8,885 nucleotides of DNA from Methylocystaceae bacterium (GCA_003152255.1 PLZT01000004.1:1-8885), one strand, 5' to 3'. Counted from the stretch's first letter, positions 1-6,740 are shown. Translations and numbers: made by a program. Notes: generated by a model not told the origin, from the letters alone.

Positions 1-1113
1 CCGGCTTGCGTCGGAATTCGCAGTTAACTCCGTCGCGACAAATTTGGGTAACGCGGTCGCTGAATTTACACGAAAGCGAAAGCAGTCGGCCTTCACCATT
101 GCAGGCTCGATCCCACAGGGGGCGACGCAAGCCCGCCCCACCGTGTTCTTTTCGTCTCCAAGGCCCGCGATTAGCACGTCGCCACTTACAACGTCATGGC
201 CGCCGAGTTTGTCCCTGTAGTAGCTTTCCCCGATGAAGGCGGCGTCTGTGCCGTCAAAGCCGCCTCCGCGAATATTCTGCAATCGTATAACTCGGACTCC
301 TTCGTCCGTATAATGTTCTGACTTGAGGCCTGAACCGAAAGGTCCGTCACACTTGTCCGTTGTCACCCTCGCCAAGGACAAGACCTGCCAATGCGCGGGC
401 ACCTCGCCGAGCCATTCGACGCCGCTGCGCTTCATCGGTGCGCTGGGGTCGAGGCCCTTGGTGACAGCCTGGGAGATGACGGCCTGCCGCTTTTCCTTGA
501 GCAGCGCGATCAGCCGATGTTGCTCTTCCACCAGCGCGTCGATGTTCGCCGTCTCACGGTCGATAAAGACAGCGATCGCATCCTGTTCGTGGGGAGGCGG
601 TTGCACAACGGGTAGATTTTCAATGACGTTCATGCCAATGTTTTGCTGCGTTCCGAAGCTCCAATTAAGCGCGACTGCTTCCTGGAAATTCCGGGAGCGC
701 ATGAAGTTCAGGACGAAATAAGGATTCACTCCATCGCCGCAACGAATGGCAGCAAGCGGCGACCATATGTTGAAGCTAATGTCTGTTTCAACGATAGCCG
801 TAATGCCAGTGGTAGCACCCGACTTCACCATGAAGATGTCCAATGGTCGTGGTCTGAATTTTTCTGAAAACCGCCTATCGTCCTCTTCCGAAATGAAACC
901 CCGAATTTTGTCGAAATCGATTTTTCCTCCTGAAACGGCTTCTGCGGAAACGAACGGTATGCCTTCACTGTAAAACGACGGCGTCTCGTGTGGTCCGTCA
1001 GTGATCGGCACCGCGACAAGCCTCTTTAGCGAAGTCACTTCCCAATGCTTCGGCACCTTGCCAAGCCAGTCGACGCCGCTGTCCTTGTAAGCATCGTATC
1101 GCGGAAAGCTCAT
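1..1113 (-). CDS. hsdS: Type I restriction-modification specificity subunit HsdS (partial, 3' end beyond the left edge)
   Basis: HsdS gives a type I complex its target sequence: two target recognition domains (TRDs) each bind half of a bipartite DNA site, and conserved helical regions hold the HsdM (and HsdR) subunits. The frame starts at ATG 1113-1111, overlapping the hsdM stop (ATGA), and stays open for 371 codons to the edge. Each TRD is introduced by the same family motif: [15 protein letters not shown] at residues 12-26 and [15 protein letters not shown] at 230-244. TRD1 ends in a typical conserved block: QQNIG near 156-160, [14 protein letters not shown] at 167-180, then a helix ending in [16 protein letters not shown] near 207-222. 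TRD2 is cut by the window edge. The family usually has about 400-450 residues, so only the end of TRD2 and the final conserved helix should be missing. No frameshift is seen. The overlap with hsdM implies co-transcription and translational coupling. The DNA target cannot be deduced by eye. Confidence 0.95.
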   Translation of the reverse strand, partial: MSFPRYDAYKDSGVDWLGKVPKHWEVTSLKRLVAVPITDGPHETPSFYSEGIPFVSAEAVSGGKIDFDKIRGFISEEDDRRFSEKFRPRPLDIFMVKSGATTGITAIVETDISFNIWSPLAAIRCGDGVNPYFVLNFMRSRNFQEAVALNWSFGTQQNIGMNVIENLPVVQPPPHEQDAIAVFIDRETANIDALVEEQHRLIALLKEKRQAVISQAVTKGLDPSAPMKRSGVEWLGEVPAHWQVLSLARVTTDKCDGPFGSGLKSEHYTDEGVRVIRLQNIRGGGFDGTDAAFIGESYYRDKLGGHDVVSGDVLIAGLGDEKNTVGRACVAPCGIEPAMVKADCFRFRVNSATALPKFVATELTANSDASR

Positions 1114-2945
1114 GCCGCCAGCCCCTCGATCATGGCCTTGATGCGGTCCGTCACCAGTTTCAGGTCGGCATCGATTTCGGCGAGCGAGCGCGGCGGCTTG
1201 AACACATAGAAGTGCCGATTGAACGGGATTTCATAGCCGACCTTGGTTTTCTCCTCGTCGATCCAGGCGTCGGGCGCGTGCGGCAGAACCTCGCGCTTGA
1301 AGTAGGTCCCCACCTCCTCCGATAGCGGCACATTCTCCGTGTCGCGCAAGGCGCTGTCGGCCTGTGGCTTGCCCTTTTGCTTGCCCTTCACGCCGAGCAC
1401 GATCTTGCCCTTGTCGTCGCGCAAGGGGCGCTCGACGGTGATGGTGCGATAGCCGAACGCGTCGTTGGGTAAGATGCGTGACAGCGGCGCGAGTTTGACC
1501 TTGCCGCCCTCAGGGGCCTGCGGAGCTGTGTCGCCCGCGATGACAATCGCGCGGCCGACCTCCTTGCCCTCCGCGTCGAACTGGGTCGCGAGTTGCGCTT
1601 GGATGAAGGAGCCGAACAGGAGCGTCACGTCGGCGATCTGCTCGTCGCCCATTTCCTTGCGTTTCGAGCCGAGGCTCTTGCGCATCTTGCGCCAAAAGCT
1701 CGAAGCGTCGATGAGCTGCACCTTGCCCTTGCGATGCGCGGGCTTGCGGTTGGAGACGATCCAAACATAGGTCGAGATGCCGGTATTGTAGAACATGTCG
1801 GTCGGCAAGCCGATGATGGCCTCCAAGAGGTCGTTCTCCAGCACGTAGCTCCGGATTTCGCTCTCGCCCGAACCCGCGCCGCCCGTAAAGAGCGGCGAGC
1901 CGTTCAGCACGATGCCAAAGCGGCTGCCGCCATCCTGCGCGGGCCGCATCTTCGACAACAGGTGCATGAGGAAAAGCAGGGAGCCGTCGGACACGCGCGG
2001 CAGGCCCGGCCCGAAGCGGCCGTTGAAACCTTGCGACTCGTGCTCCTTGCGAACTTCCTTCTCGACCTTCTTCCACTCTACGCCGAAGGGCGGATTGGAG
2101 AGCATGTAGTCGAATTTGCGGTGGGCGTGGCCGTCGTCCGACAGCGTGTTGCCGGCGATGATATTGCCGACATCCTGCCCCTTGATGAGCATGTCCGCCT
2201 TGCAGATGGCGTAGGACTCGTCGTTCAACTCCTGGCCGAACATGGTGAGCCGCGCCTTGGGGTTCATGGCCTCCAAATGCTCGCCGGCAACCGACAACAT
2301 GCCGCCAGTGCCAGCGGCGGGGTCATAGATCGTGCGCACGACGCCGGGCTTGGTCAACGCCTCGTCGTCCTCGACGAAGATCAGGTTCACCATGAGCCGG
2401 ATGACCTCGCGAGGCGTGAAATGCTCGCCGGCCGTCTCGTTGGAGATTTCCGCGAATTTGCGGATCAACTCCTCGAACACGAGGCCCATTTGGCTGTTGT
2501 CCACGACCTCGGGGTGAAGGTCGATCCCGGCGAATTTCTCCGCGACTTGATAGAGAAGCCCATTCTTGGCGAGGCGTTCGATCTGCGTCGCGAAGTCGAA
2601 CCGCTCGAAAATGTCCCGCACCGAGGGCGAGAAACCCTGCACATAGGCGAACAGGTTCTCGCGAATGTGGTCCTGGTCGCCCATGAGCCGGCGCATGTCG
2701 AGGGCCGAGGTGTTGTAGAAGCTCTGCCCCGCCTTGCGCAAAAGGAAGGGGTCAGGGTTGAGCCCGGCCCTCTGCTTGTCGGCCAATTCCGCCAGCACGG
2801 CCGCCTTGGTCGGCTCCAGCACGCAGTCGAGACGCCTGAGCACCGTGAACGGCAGAATGACCTTGCCGTAATCGGATTGCTTGTAATCGCCTCGCAACAG
2901 GTCGGCGACGGACCAAATGAAGGCGGACAGGGACTGGTGGTTCAC
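1110..2945 (-). CDS. hsdM: Type I restriction-modification N6-adenine DNA methyltransferase HsdM
   Basis: HsdM transfers a methyl group from S-adenosylmethionine to adenine N6 in the site chosen by HsdS; two HsdM plus one HsdS form the methylase. From the proposed start it is 611 aa. The N-terminal HsdM domain opens with [20 protein letters not shown], typical of the family. The methyltransferase domain has FTPREV at 176-181, the SAM-binding motif DPAAGTGG at 208-215 and the catalytic NPPF at 284-287. Further conserved blocks include [17 protein letters not shown] near 380-396. Start: GTG at 2945-2943 puts the conserved N-terminus at residue 2. The frame stays open upstream to an ATG at 3080, but those extra 45 residues are arginine-rich and unlike the family; neither start has a strong ribosome binding site. 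The stop overlaps the hsdS start. No cognate hsdR lies in the window; it could follow hsdS to the left. The gene appears intact. Confidence 0.95.
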   Translation of the reverse strand: MNHQSLSAFIWSVADLLRGDYKQSDYGKVILPFTVLRRLDCVLEPTKAAVLAELADKQRAGLNPDPFLLRKAGQSFYNTSALDMRRLMGDQDHIRENLFAYVQGFSPSVRDIFERFDFATQIERLAKNGLLYQVAEKFAGIDLHPEVVDNSQMGLVFEELIRKFAEISNETAGEHFTPREVIRLMVNLIFVEDDEALTKPGVVRTIYDPAAGTGGMLSVAGEHLEAMNPKARLTMFGQELNDESYAICKADMLIKGQDVGNIIAGNTLSDDGHAHRKFDYMLSNPPFGVEWKKVEKEVRKEHESQGFNGRFGPGLPRVSDGSLLFLMHLLSKMRPAQDGGSRFGIVLNGSPLFTGGAGSGESEIRSYVLENDLLEAIIGLPTDMFYNTGISTYVWIVSNRKPAHRKGKVQLIDASSFWRKMRKSLGSKRKEMGDEQIADVTLLFGSFIQAQLATQFDAEGKEVGRAIVIAGDTAPQAPEGGKVKLAPLSRILPNDAFGYRTITVERPLRDDKGKIVLGVKGKQKGKPQADSALRDTENVPLSEEVGTYFKREVLPHAPDAWIDEEKTKVGYEIPFNRHFYVFKPPRSLAEIDADLKLVTDRIKAMIEGLAA

Positions 2946-3224
2946 GTTGGCTCGATCCGGTGACGGAAAACGGCAGGACCTCAAGGAGTGGCCCCGACTC
3001 AAATCACGGCGAGTATGGTTCGCGCTGCGCCGGGGAGCAAGGTTGAGGCCGGGAATGGGGACGAACGAAACGCGCGCCATCTGGTGCGGCTTTTTGCCTC
3101 TTTCTCGGCAACTTGTTGCGCTGGGGCGCTGTCCATCAAATAATCACAGTGAGAAACCTCGGCGGCGTAGCGAAACTGCTGAAGCGTAATGTGTGATCGG
3201 CGTAATTTCCGGAGGGATTTGAAA
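2946..3224. promoter_or_regulatory. Divergent intergenic region between hsdM and the nmad2-like gene
   Basis: This 279-bp stretch separates two divergent gene pairs and must hold both promoters if hsdM starts at GTG 2945. The plus-strand gene has a strong Shine-Dalgarno sequence, GGAGGG at 3211-3216, eight bases before its ATG. A 7-bp direct repeat, GCGTAAT, lies at 3184-3190 and 3200-3206 (16 bp apart), just before that Shine-Dalgarno; it could be an operator half-site pair, though nothing shows which protein binds. A weak plus-strand promoter candidate is TTGTTG (3113-3118) and TCAAAT (3135-3140) with 16 bp between. No convincing minus-strand promoter was found. The hsdM-frame extension up to 3080 overlaps this region but is probably not translated. 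Confidence 0.4.
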
Positions 3225-3455
3225 ATGAGACTTTGCAGCCATGTCGTCACCTGCGATAGCGGCCTCGCGCCGAATCCGTTCCATGGTTACTGCACCTCGG
3301 CCGTGTGCACGCCAAGCCATATGAACGCTAGGCTTGAAAAGTGCGAGTGGCTTGCCGACTGCGCTAGGCAGACCAAGAACCAAGAGCAAGGAGATCGCGA
3401 GCCGAAATCACATTCTGGCGCGGAAACTCAGTCTTGTGGCAGAGGTTGCCGTTGA
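3225..3455 (+). pseudogene. Nmad2-type nucleotide modification associated protein, N-terminal fragment only
   Basis: The 76-aa product begins MRLCSHVVTCDSGLAPNPFH, followed by GYCTSAVCTPSHMNARLE. This is the conserved N-terminal signature of the 'nucleotide modification associated domain 2' family as I recall it (hydrophobic strand, D-x-G-x-APNPF-x-G-x-CT, then a C-x-P segment). Family members are usually much longer (roughly 200 aa) and continue with a G-D-W motif and a strand of the R-L-V-Y-A-M type. Here the G-D-W position reads CEW, and after about residue 57 the sequence turns polar and Cys/Gly-rich, ending QSCGRGCR, with no family resemblance. I infer a 3' deletion or recombination joint near 3390-3440. 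The start is secure: GGAGGG eight bases before the ATG at 3225. The stop lies two bases before the nmad3 start, so the fragment could still be translated and coupled to nmad3. A functional short form cannot be excluded. Confidence 0.7.
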
Positions 3456-3457
3456 GA

Positions 3458-4162
3458 ATGGCGCTGTTGCGGGTCGGCATCGACTCAGGATCAGGCGGCA
3501 TGGATGGCCCGCTGTTCGCGGATGGGGCATTCGAATTTGTGCCTATTCCCGACTCGACGGGGCTAAATGAGCAGACCTATGGCAACTATATCGGGCGCAC
3601 CGGCCATCGGCTATCCGAGTTCTTCCCGCCAGTCCGCCAACCTGCAATGCGCTCTCAGAGCATGCACCTCGATCCAGAATTTACTTCCTGCACCTACGGC
3701 GATCCTACGTCGCCCAAAGCCGGTCTCCGCCGCTTATCAGAGGGCGACCTACTCGTGTTTTATGCTGGGCTGCGGGGATACGGCTGTGATTTTCCGCCAG
3801 GGCTCTACCTCATCGGCTATTTCGAGGTCGCGTTCGCTGGCTTCGCGCATGACCTGAATGAAGAACAAATTCGCGCATGCAGCGGCAACTTCCATGTCCG
3901 CTATGAATCAGTCTTTCTTGATCAACGGGACCGCTTGGTATTGGTCAAGGGCGGTTCGGGAAGCCGGTTGTTGACGAAGGCGGTGAAGATCAATGTCATT
4001 GGCCGGGACCGGGCGAGAAGACCACTCAAAGTGCTCTCCCCTGAAATGCAGCAGATTTTTGGGGACTTCGATGGCAAGCTAAGCTTCCAACGCAGCCCGA
4101 CCCGATGGGTAGCCGCCGAGTATGTCCTGGGTGCCGCGCGTTTTGTGCGAGGGCTGGCGTGA
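3458..4162 (+). CDS. Nmad3-type nucleotide modification associated domain protein
   Basis: The 234-aa protein matches the 'nucleotide modification associated domain 3' family as I know it. Key stretches are MALLRVGIDSGSGGMDGPLF at 1-20, TYGNYIGR near 40-47, a central MHLDPEF (69-75) plus TYGDPTSPKAGLRRL (79-93), and GDLLVFYAGLRGY (96-108) followed by PPGLYLIGYFEV (113-124). The family was defined computationally from its neighbourhood with DNA-modifying enzymes; its biochemical activity is not established to my knowledge, and modified-base binding or processing is inference. ATG 3458 is chosen over an in-frame ATG at 3434 because the conserved sequence begins right at it; an AGAGG at 3441-3445 lies 12 bases upstream. 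The gene directly follows the truncated nmad2-like ORF (2-bp gap) and converges with the XRE gene (48-bp gap). It is probably cytoplasmic; no signal peptide or membrane segment is seen. It appears full length and intact. Confidence 0.85.
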   Translation: MALLRVGIDSGSGGMDGPLFADGAFEFVPIPDSTGLNEQTYGNYIGRTGHRLSEFFPPVRQPAMRSQSMHLDPEFTSCTYGDPTSPKAGLRRLSEGDLLVFYAGLRGYGCDFPPGLYLIGYFEVAFAGFAHDLNEEQIRACSGNFHVRYESVFLDQRDRLVLVKGGSGSRLLTKAVKINVIGRDRARRPLKVLSPEMQQIFGDFDGKLSFQRSPTRWVAAEYVLGAARFVRGLA

Positions 4163-4210
4163 CCCCTTTTATCAGCGGCTATCCAATGTGAGCCACAATT
4201 GATTCGAGGC

Positions 4211-4456
4211 CTAATTTCGTCGAATGCGGGCCCATTTTCCAATCGCTTCCACCGGCGAAAATCCGATTGCCCGGGCGAGGTCCAGAAACTCGACCACATC
4301 AATCCGCCGTTGGCCGCTCTCCACTGTTGCCACGAACGACTGATACCGGTTGAGCTTTTTCGCAATTGCCGCCTGAGTCAGACCAGCAGCCTTACGCTCC
4401 TCAACCAGGAGCGCTCTTAAGGCCTCGTGCCTTGCCGAATGAATGGTTCGCGACAT
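4211..4456 (-). CDS. XRE-family helix-turn-helix transcriptional regulator
   Basis: This 81-aa protein is essentially a single Cro/CI-type DNA-binding domain. Residues 12-24 form a first helix with VEERK. GLTQAAIAKKLNRYQSFVAT at 25-44 is the helix-turn-helix proper, and VESGQRRIDVVEFLDLARAIG at 45-65 is the classic downstream block of the HTH_3 fold. A short basic tail, KWARIRRN, closes it. There is no effector or peptidase domain, so it is likely a small dimeric repressor. It converges on nmad3 with a 48-bp gap and has its own upstream AT-rich region. Small XRE regulators of this kind often control neighbouring restriction-modification or toxin-antitoxin genes; control of hsdM, nmad2/nmad3 or itself is inference. 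The ATG at 4456 has only a weak GGGCAGGG-type leader directly before it. An antitoxin role is possible, but no toxin partner is visible. Confidence 0.9.
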   Translation of the reverse strand: MSRTIHSARHEALRALLVEERKAAGLTQAAIAKKLNRYQSFVATVESGQRRIDVVEFLDLARAIGFSPVEAIGKWARIRRN

Positions 4457-4907
4457 GCCCTGCCCGACGAAAAACAGGACTGGACAATTAATCGCGTTTC
4501 CGGATTATCTAAAAACCAGATATTCTGCCATAATTGAAGTCTTGCAGATCAAACTGCAGCACACCGAGCGTCAAGGAGGTTGATCGCGCCAAGGGGTTCT
4601 GGCCTGTAGTCCCCGAGCAATGCTCTATGGAGATCGTCGATTTCGTGACCGCTTTGTCTCGACAAAGCACTGCAGTGACGATGGCTTCGGCACTGAAAGC
4701 AGCGGGCTGATGGCCATCTCGAAGGGGCCCCGATGAGCCACCCGCCGCCAGATCAGGGCGATTGTCGCTACGGTGATGACAACCTTTGCAGCTATCGCGA
4801 ATACGTAATGCCAAAGGACGATTAAACGCGATGTCCGCCTTCGCTCGCAACATCAACATCGACTATTCAGGCGCGCAGACGCCGACCGCTTACAGCGAGC
4901 TATCGTC
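4457..4907. other. Intergenic stretch before the ankyrin gene, with three consecutive very short ORFs
   Basis: No recognisable gene lies in these 451 bp. The left part holds the presumed XRE promoter. On the plus strand three tiny ORFs follow each other: 4627-4710 (27 aa, MEIVDFVTALSRQ...), 4733-4825 (30 aa, MSHPPPDQGDCRYGDDN...) and 4831-4911 (26 aa, MSAFARNINIDYSGAQ...). The last overlaps the ankyrin start codon in an ATGA arrangement. The second has AAGGGG at 4722-4727 before its ATG, and the third has AAAGGA at 4812-4817. ORFs of this length are expected by chance in GC-rich DNA, so I do not call them genes. The arrangement could mean a leader peptide or a decayed gene. The minus-strand open frame at 4509-4859 has no protein-like features. 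Confidence 0.4.
4504..4522 (-). promoter_or_regulatory. Putative promoter and operator of the XRE regulator
   Basis: On the minus strand GATAAT (4509-4504), a 5/6 match to a -10 box, lies 47 bp before the XRE start codon. It overlaps a short inverted repeat, with arms TATCT at 4506-4510 and AGATA at 4518-4522 separated by 7 bp. An inverted repeat overlapping the -10 box would suit autorepression. No good -35 hexamer is found at 16-18 bp, and the arms are short, so this is tentative. Confidence 0.25.
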
Positions 4908-5900
4908 ATGACGGTTCCATTAGTGCTGGCTGACCACATGCTGCAGGCTGCGCTCCAATATCTGGAGAACGGGCAGGTAGACGCCCTCCTGGAGGTGCTC
5001 CGGCTGTGCCCCGAGATTATGCAGATGCGCAATCGAGGCAGAGGCATGATCCACGCCGCAGCGGAAATCGGTCGCGCCAATCTTCTCGCGGCGCTTCTGG
5101 ATTCGGGTGCCGACCCCAATATGTGCGACGGTGAGTGGAGCGACTACGACAACAACTTTCGGCCGGGCTTCGTGCCCCTCGATTATGCTGCGAGATGCGG
5201 CCATTTGGATTCCGTTACTCTTCTGCTGACGCGTGGAGCGGACGCGACAGCGGCCACTCATTGCAACGGCACACCCTTGCATTTGGCAAAGAATGCGGAG
5301 ATCGCGGAGGCGCTGCTGAAGGCTGGCTCCGACCCCAACGCCCACTGCTGGGAGAGACACTTCGACGAGGAAACTCTTGGCTGGTATTTTATCGCAACTT
5401 CACTTCACAACGTGGGGAACGGTACAGACATAATCCAGACCTTGGTCCGTCACGGCGCAAAGGTCGATGCTTCTGAAGAAATCACGGGGCGAACACCGCT
5501 GCACTATGCGGCAGCGCGCGGCTTTGCCGAAACAGTGAAGGCACTACTTGATTTGGGGGCTGATCCCAACGCAGTGGGCGAAATGCGCGGATATTCAGTG
5601 CGCTGGCGAATGTCTCCGCTTCATTATGCGGCTGCAAGCGGACATGAATGCATAGTAAAAATTCTGGTGCGATCGGGAGCCAAAACCAACGCGATGGCCG
5701 ACTATGCGCAAGATGGCGGAATCAGTTATCAATTATCGCCACTTCACTATGCGGCGCGGGAGGGACACGAAAACGTCATTAGATCACTTTTGCATGAGGG
5801 GGCTCGAGCGAATGCGCGGGGAGGCCCGGAAAGAGAGACTGCTGCCGAAATGGCACGAGCAGCGGGGCACGAAAAAGTTGCGTTGATCCTCGGAACATGA
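4908..5900 (+). CDS. Ankyrin-repeat protein
   Basis: The 330-aa protein is built of ankyrin repeats, tandem helix-loop-helix units that bind partner proteins, and has no other recognisable domain. Repeat hallmarks, a TPLH-x-AA-type helix start followed by a L-L-x-x-GAD-x-N-type turn, occur at about 48-72 (HAAAEIG, LLDSGADPN), 89-113 (PLDYAARCGH, RGAD), 121-145 (GTPLHLAKNAE, AGSDPNA), 162-188, 194-222 (GRTPLHYAAARGF, LGADPNA), 236-262 (SPLHYAAASGH, SGAKTNA) and 277-303 (SPLHYAAREGH, EGARANA), ending in a partial repeat. Several units are separated by long extra loops rich in D, Y, W and R, near residues 73-88, 145-165, 223-235 and 262-276. There is no signal peptide or membrane segment, so it is probably cytoplasmic. 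ATG 4908 is used; ATG 4938 is an alternative, and neither has a strong ribosome binding site. The partner and function are unknown, and no enzyme gene sits beside it. Confidence 0.93.
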   Translation: MTVPLVLADHMLQAALQYLENGQVDALLEVLRLCPEIMQMRNRGRGMIHAAAEIGRANLLAALLDSGADPNMCDGEWSDYDNNFRPGFVPLDYAARCGHLDSVTLLLTRGADATAATHCNGTPLHLAKNAEIAEALLKAGSDPNAHCWERHFDEETLGWYFIATSLHNVGNGTDIIQTLVRHGAKVDASEEITGRTPLHYAAARGFAETVKALLDLGADPNAVGEMRGYSVRWRMSPLHYAAASGHECIVKILVRSGAKTNAMADYAQDGGISYQLSPLHYAAREGHENVIRSLLHEGARANARGGPERETAAEMARAAGHEKVALILGT

Positions 5901-6377
5901 CGAATTTCTTGTCCGCGAAAGTTTTGATTAGTCGAACCATAGATGCGCGCGAGCCGAATGCGCGACATGCGGATGAAAAGATACGGAAGGCTTTGGCGCG
6001 AGGTCGCGGTCGTCATGGTCAGCCCTTCACCTTCGCGCGGACCTCGCTCTCTTTGTGAAAGACGTATTCCGCCGCGCTGGCGTGATCGGCGACTTCGCGT
6101 AGGTCATCGCCGCCATGGAAGCCACTGCGCCGAGTTCATTGCGGAGAACGGCGGCGGGGCGAGCGTGAGGTTGAGGAAGGGCGGCACAGGTCATGCCAAG
6201 GAACCATACAGAAACGTTTTGAAGGCGCACACGGACGGGTGTTGCCGCGAAAATGTTCTCGCGTAGAAAAGCACAGTTCCGCCAGATTGCCGCGCTACCC
6301 ATTTCGACGCTAAAATTCGACGTTGATTCGAGGCATTATTCAGCGTCTCGCCCTAATGCCCGGAGGAGTGATTGCAC
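5901..6377. other. Intergenic stretch between the ankyrin gene and the 109-aa orphan
   Basis: No intact gene is supported in these 477 bp. Open frames on both strands (plus 5943-6266; minus 6027-6302 and the frame starting at 6016) are arginine-rich or low in protein character and overlap each other. The only stretch that reads like a former protein is on the minus strand at about 6019-6135, listed separately. At the right end GGAGGA (6362-6367) is the ribosome binding site of the next gene. No convincing terminator was found after the ankyrin stop. Confidence 0.5.
6019..6135 (-). pseudogene. Possible decayed gene remnant (C-terminal piece of an unknown protein)
   Basis: One minus-strand frame reads GGDDLREVADHASAAEYVFH followed by KESEVRAKVKG and a TGA at 6021-6019. 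This has the composition of an amphipathic alpha-helical C-terminus, unlike the surrounding frames. Going upstream the frame is blocked by a TGA at 6138-6136. A neighbouring frame there reads FLNLTLAPPPFSAMNSAQW, which could be the preceding part joined through a frameshift, but that frame is also blocked just upstream. Two bases after the TGA an ATG (6016-6014) opens a further short frame. I do not recognise the family. The reading as a frameshifted, truncated gene is a guess from protein-like character only. Confidence 0.25.
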
Positions 6378-6707
6378 ATGCTACAATCTGATCCCTTTCT
6401 CCTTTCTGCGGCGGAAATAGCGACCACAGAAGCGATGCGCGCTGACGGGACGATCCCACAAGACTGGCGTTACATTGATATTCCCTGGCAGCACGCGGCG
6501 ATTTTCGATAAGATTGTCGAGATCGGTGGCGCAGATATGCGGGTTCTGAACTGCAGCCAGCGCGACGATAAAAAGTGCGGGCAAGTCGTTTTCGGCCCGG
6601 AAGCATCAAAGCGCATCAACGAGCGAGCCTTCGAAATTCGCGTTCTTTTCAAGACCACCGCCTATAAAGCGAAAGCTGACACCATGGCCATTGAAGAGGC
6701 GGCCTGA
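6378..6707 (+). CDS. Hypothetical protein, 109 aa
   Basis: I do not recognise this protein. The start is well supported: GGAGGA at 6362-6367 lies ten bases before ATG 6378. A TTG two codons earlier is too close to that site to be preferred. The product is soluble-looking, with no signal peptide or membrane segment. It has an N-terminal helical, acidic part (SAAEIATTEAM), a Trp-containing middle (QDWRYIDIPWQH at 28-39), and two cysteines, C59 and C67, in LNCSQRDDKKCGQVVFG. A basic strand-like segment (FEIRVLFKTTAYKAKAD) precedes the tail AIEEAA. Codon use is GC-rich like its neighbours. It stands alone on the plus strand between the ankyrin gene and the convergent kinase, and a perfect inverted repeat follows its stop by 33 bp. 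Small orphans of this type are common in mobile accessory regions, but no function is proposed. Confidence 0.7.
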   Translation: MLQSDPFLLSAAEIATTEAMRADGTIPQDWRYIDIPWQHAAIFDKIVEIGGADMRVLNCSQRDDKKCGQVVFGPEASKRINERAFEIRVLFKTTAYKAKADTMAIEEAA

Positions 6708-6740
6708 TCGCATCACGGCGACCGTCGCTTCGTAGATCCT

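Noticed and set aside
323..973. Overlapping plus-strand open frames across positions 323-973.
   Set aside because: They are antisense to hsdS, which is open for 371 codons with clear family motifs.
1593..2963. A 456-codon open frame on the plus strand, and other long frames inside hsdM (for example minus 1510-2076).
   Set aside because: They lie opposite or out of phase with hsdM, whose motifs are unmistakable. Their translations are rich in R, H, E and A without domain features, the usual shadow of a GC-rich gene.
4163..4210. Possible bidirectional terminator between convergent nmad3 and the XRE gene.
   Set aside because: No stem with a T-run could be found on either strand in this 48-bp gap.
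4573..4579. A perfect AAGGAGG Shine-Dalgarno-like sequence.
   Set aside because: No start codon lies at suitable spacing with a meaningful frame behind it; a TTG almost abuts it and its frame stops soon. It also resembles the complement of the 16S rRNA 3' end, but no rRNA sequence surrounds it.
4509..4859. Minus-strand open frame of 116 codons between the XRE and ankyrin genes.
   Set aside because: No ribosome binding site or domain signature is seen, composition is irregular, and it overlaps the presumed XRE promoter.
6340..6609. Minus-strand open frames opposite the 109-aa orphan gene (6340-6609, 6381-6584, 6470-6658).
   Set aside because: The plus-strand gene has a strong ribosome binding site and a better protein composition; the antisense frames have neither.
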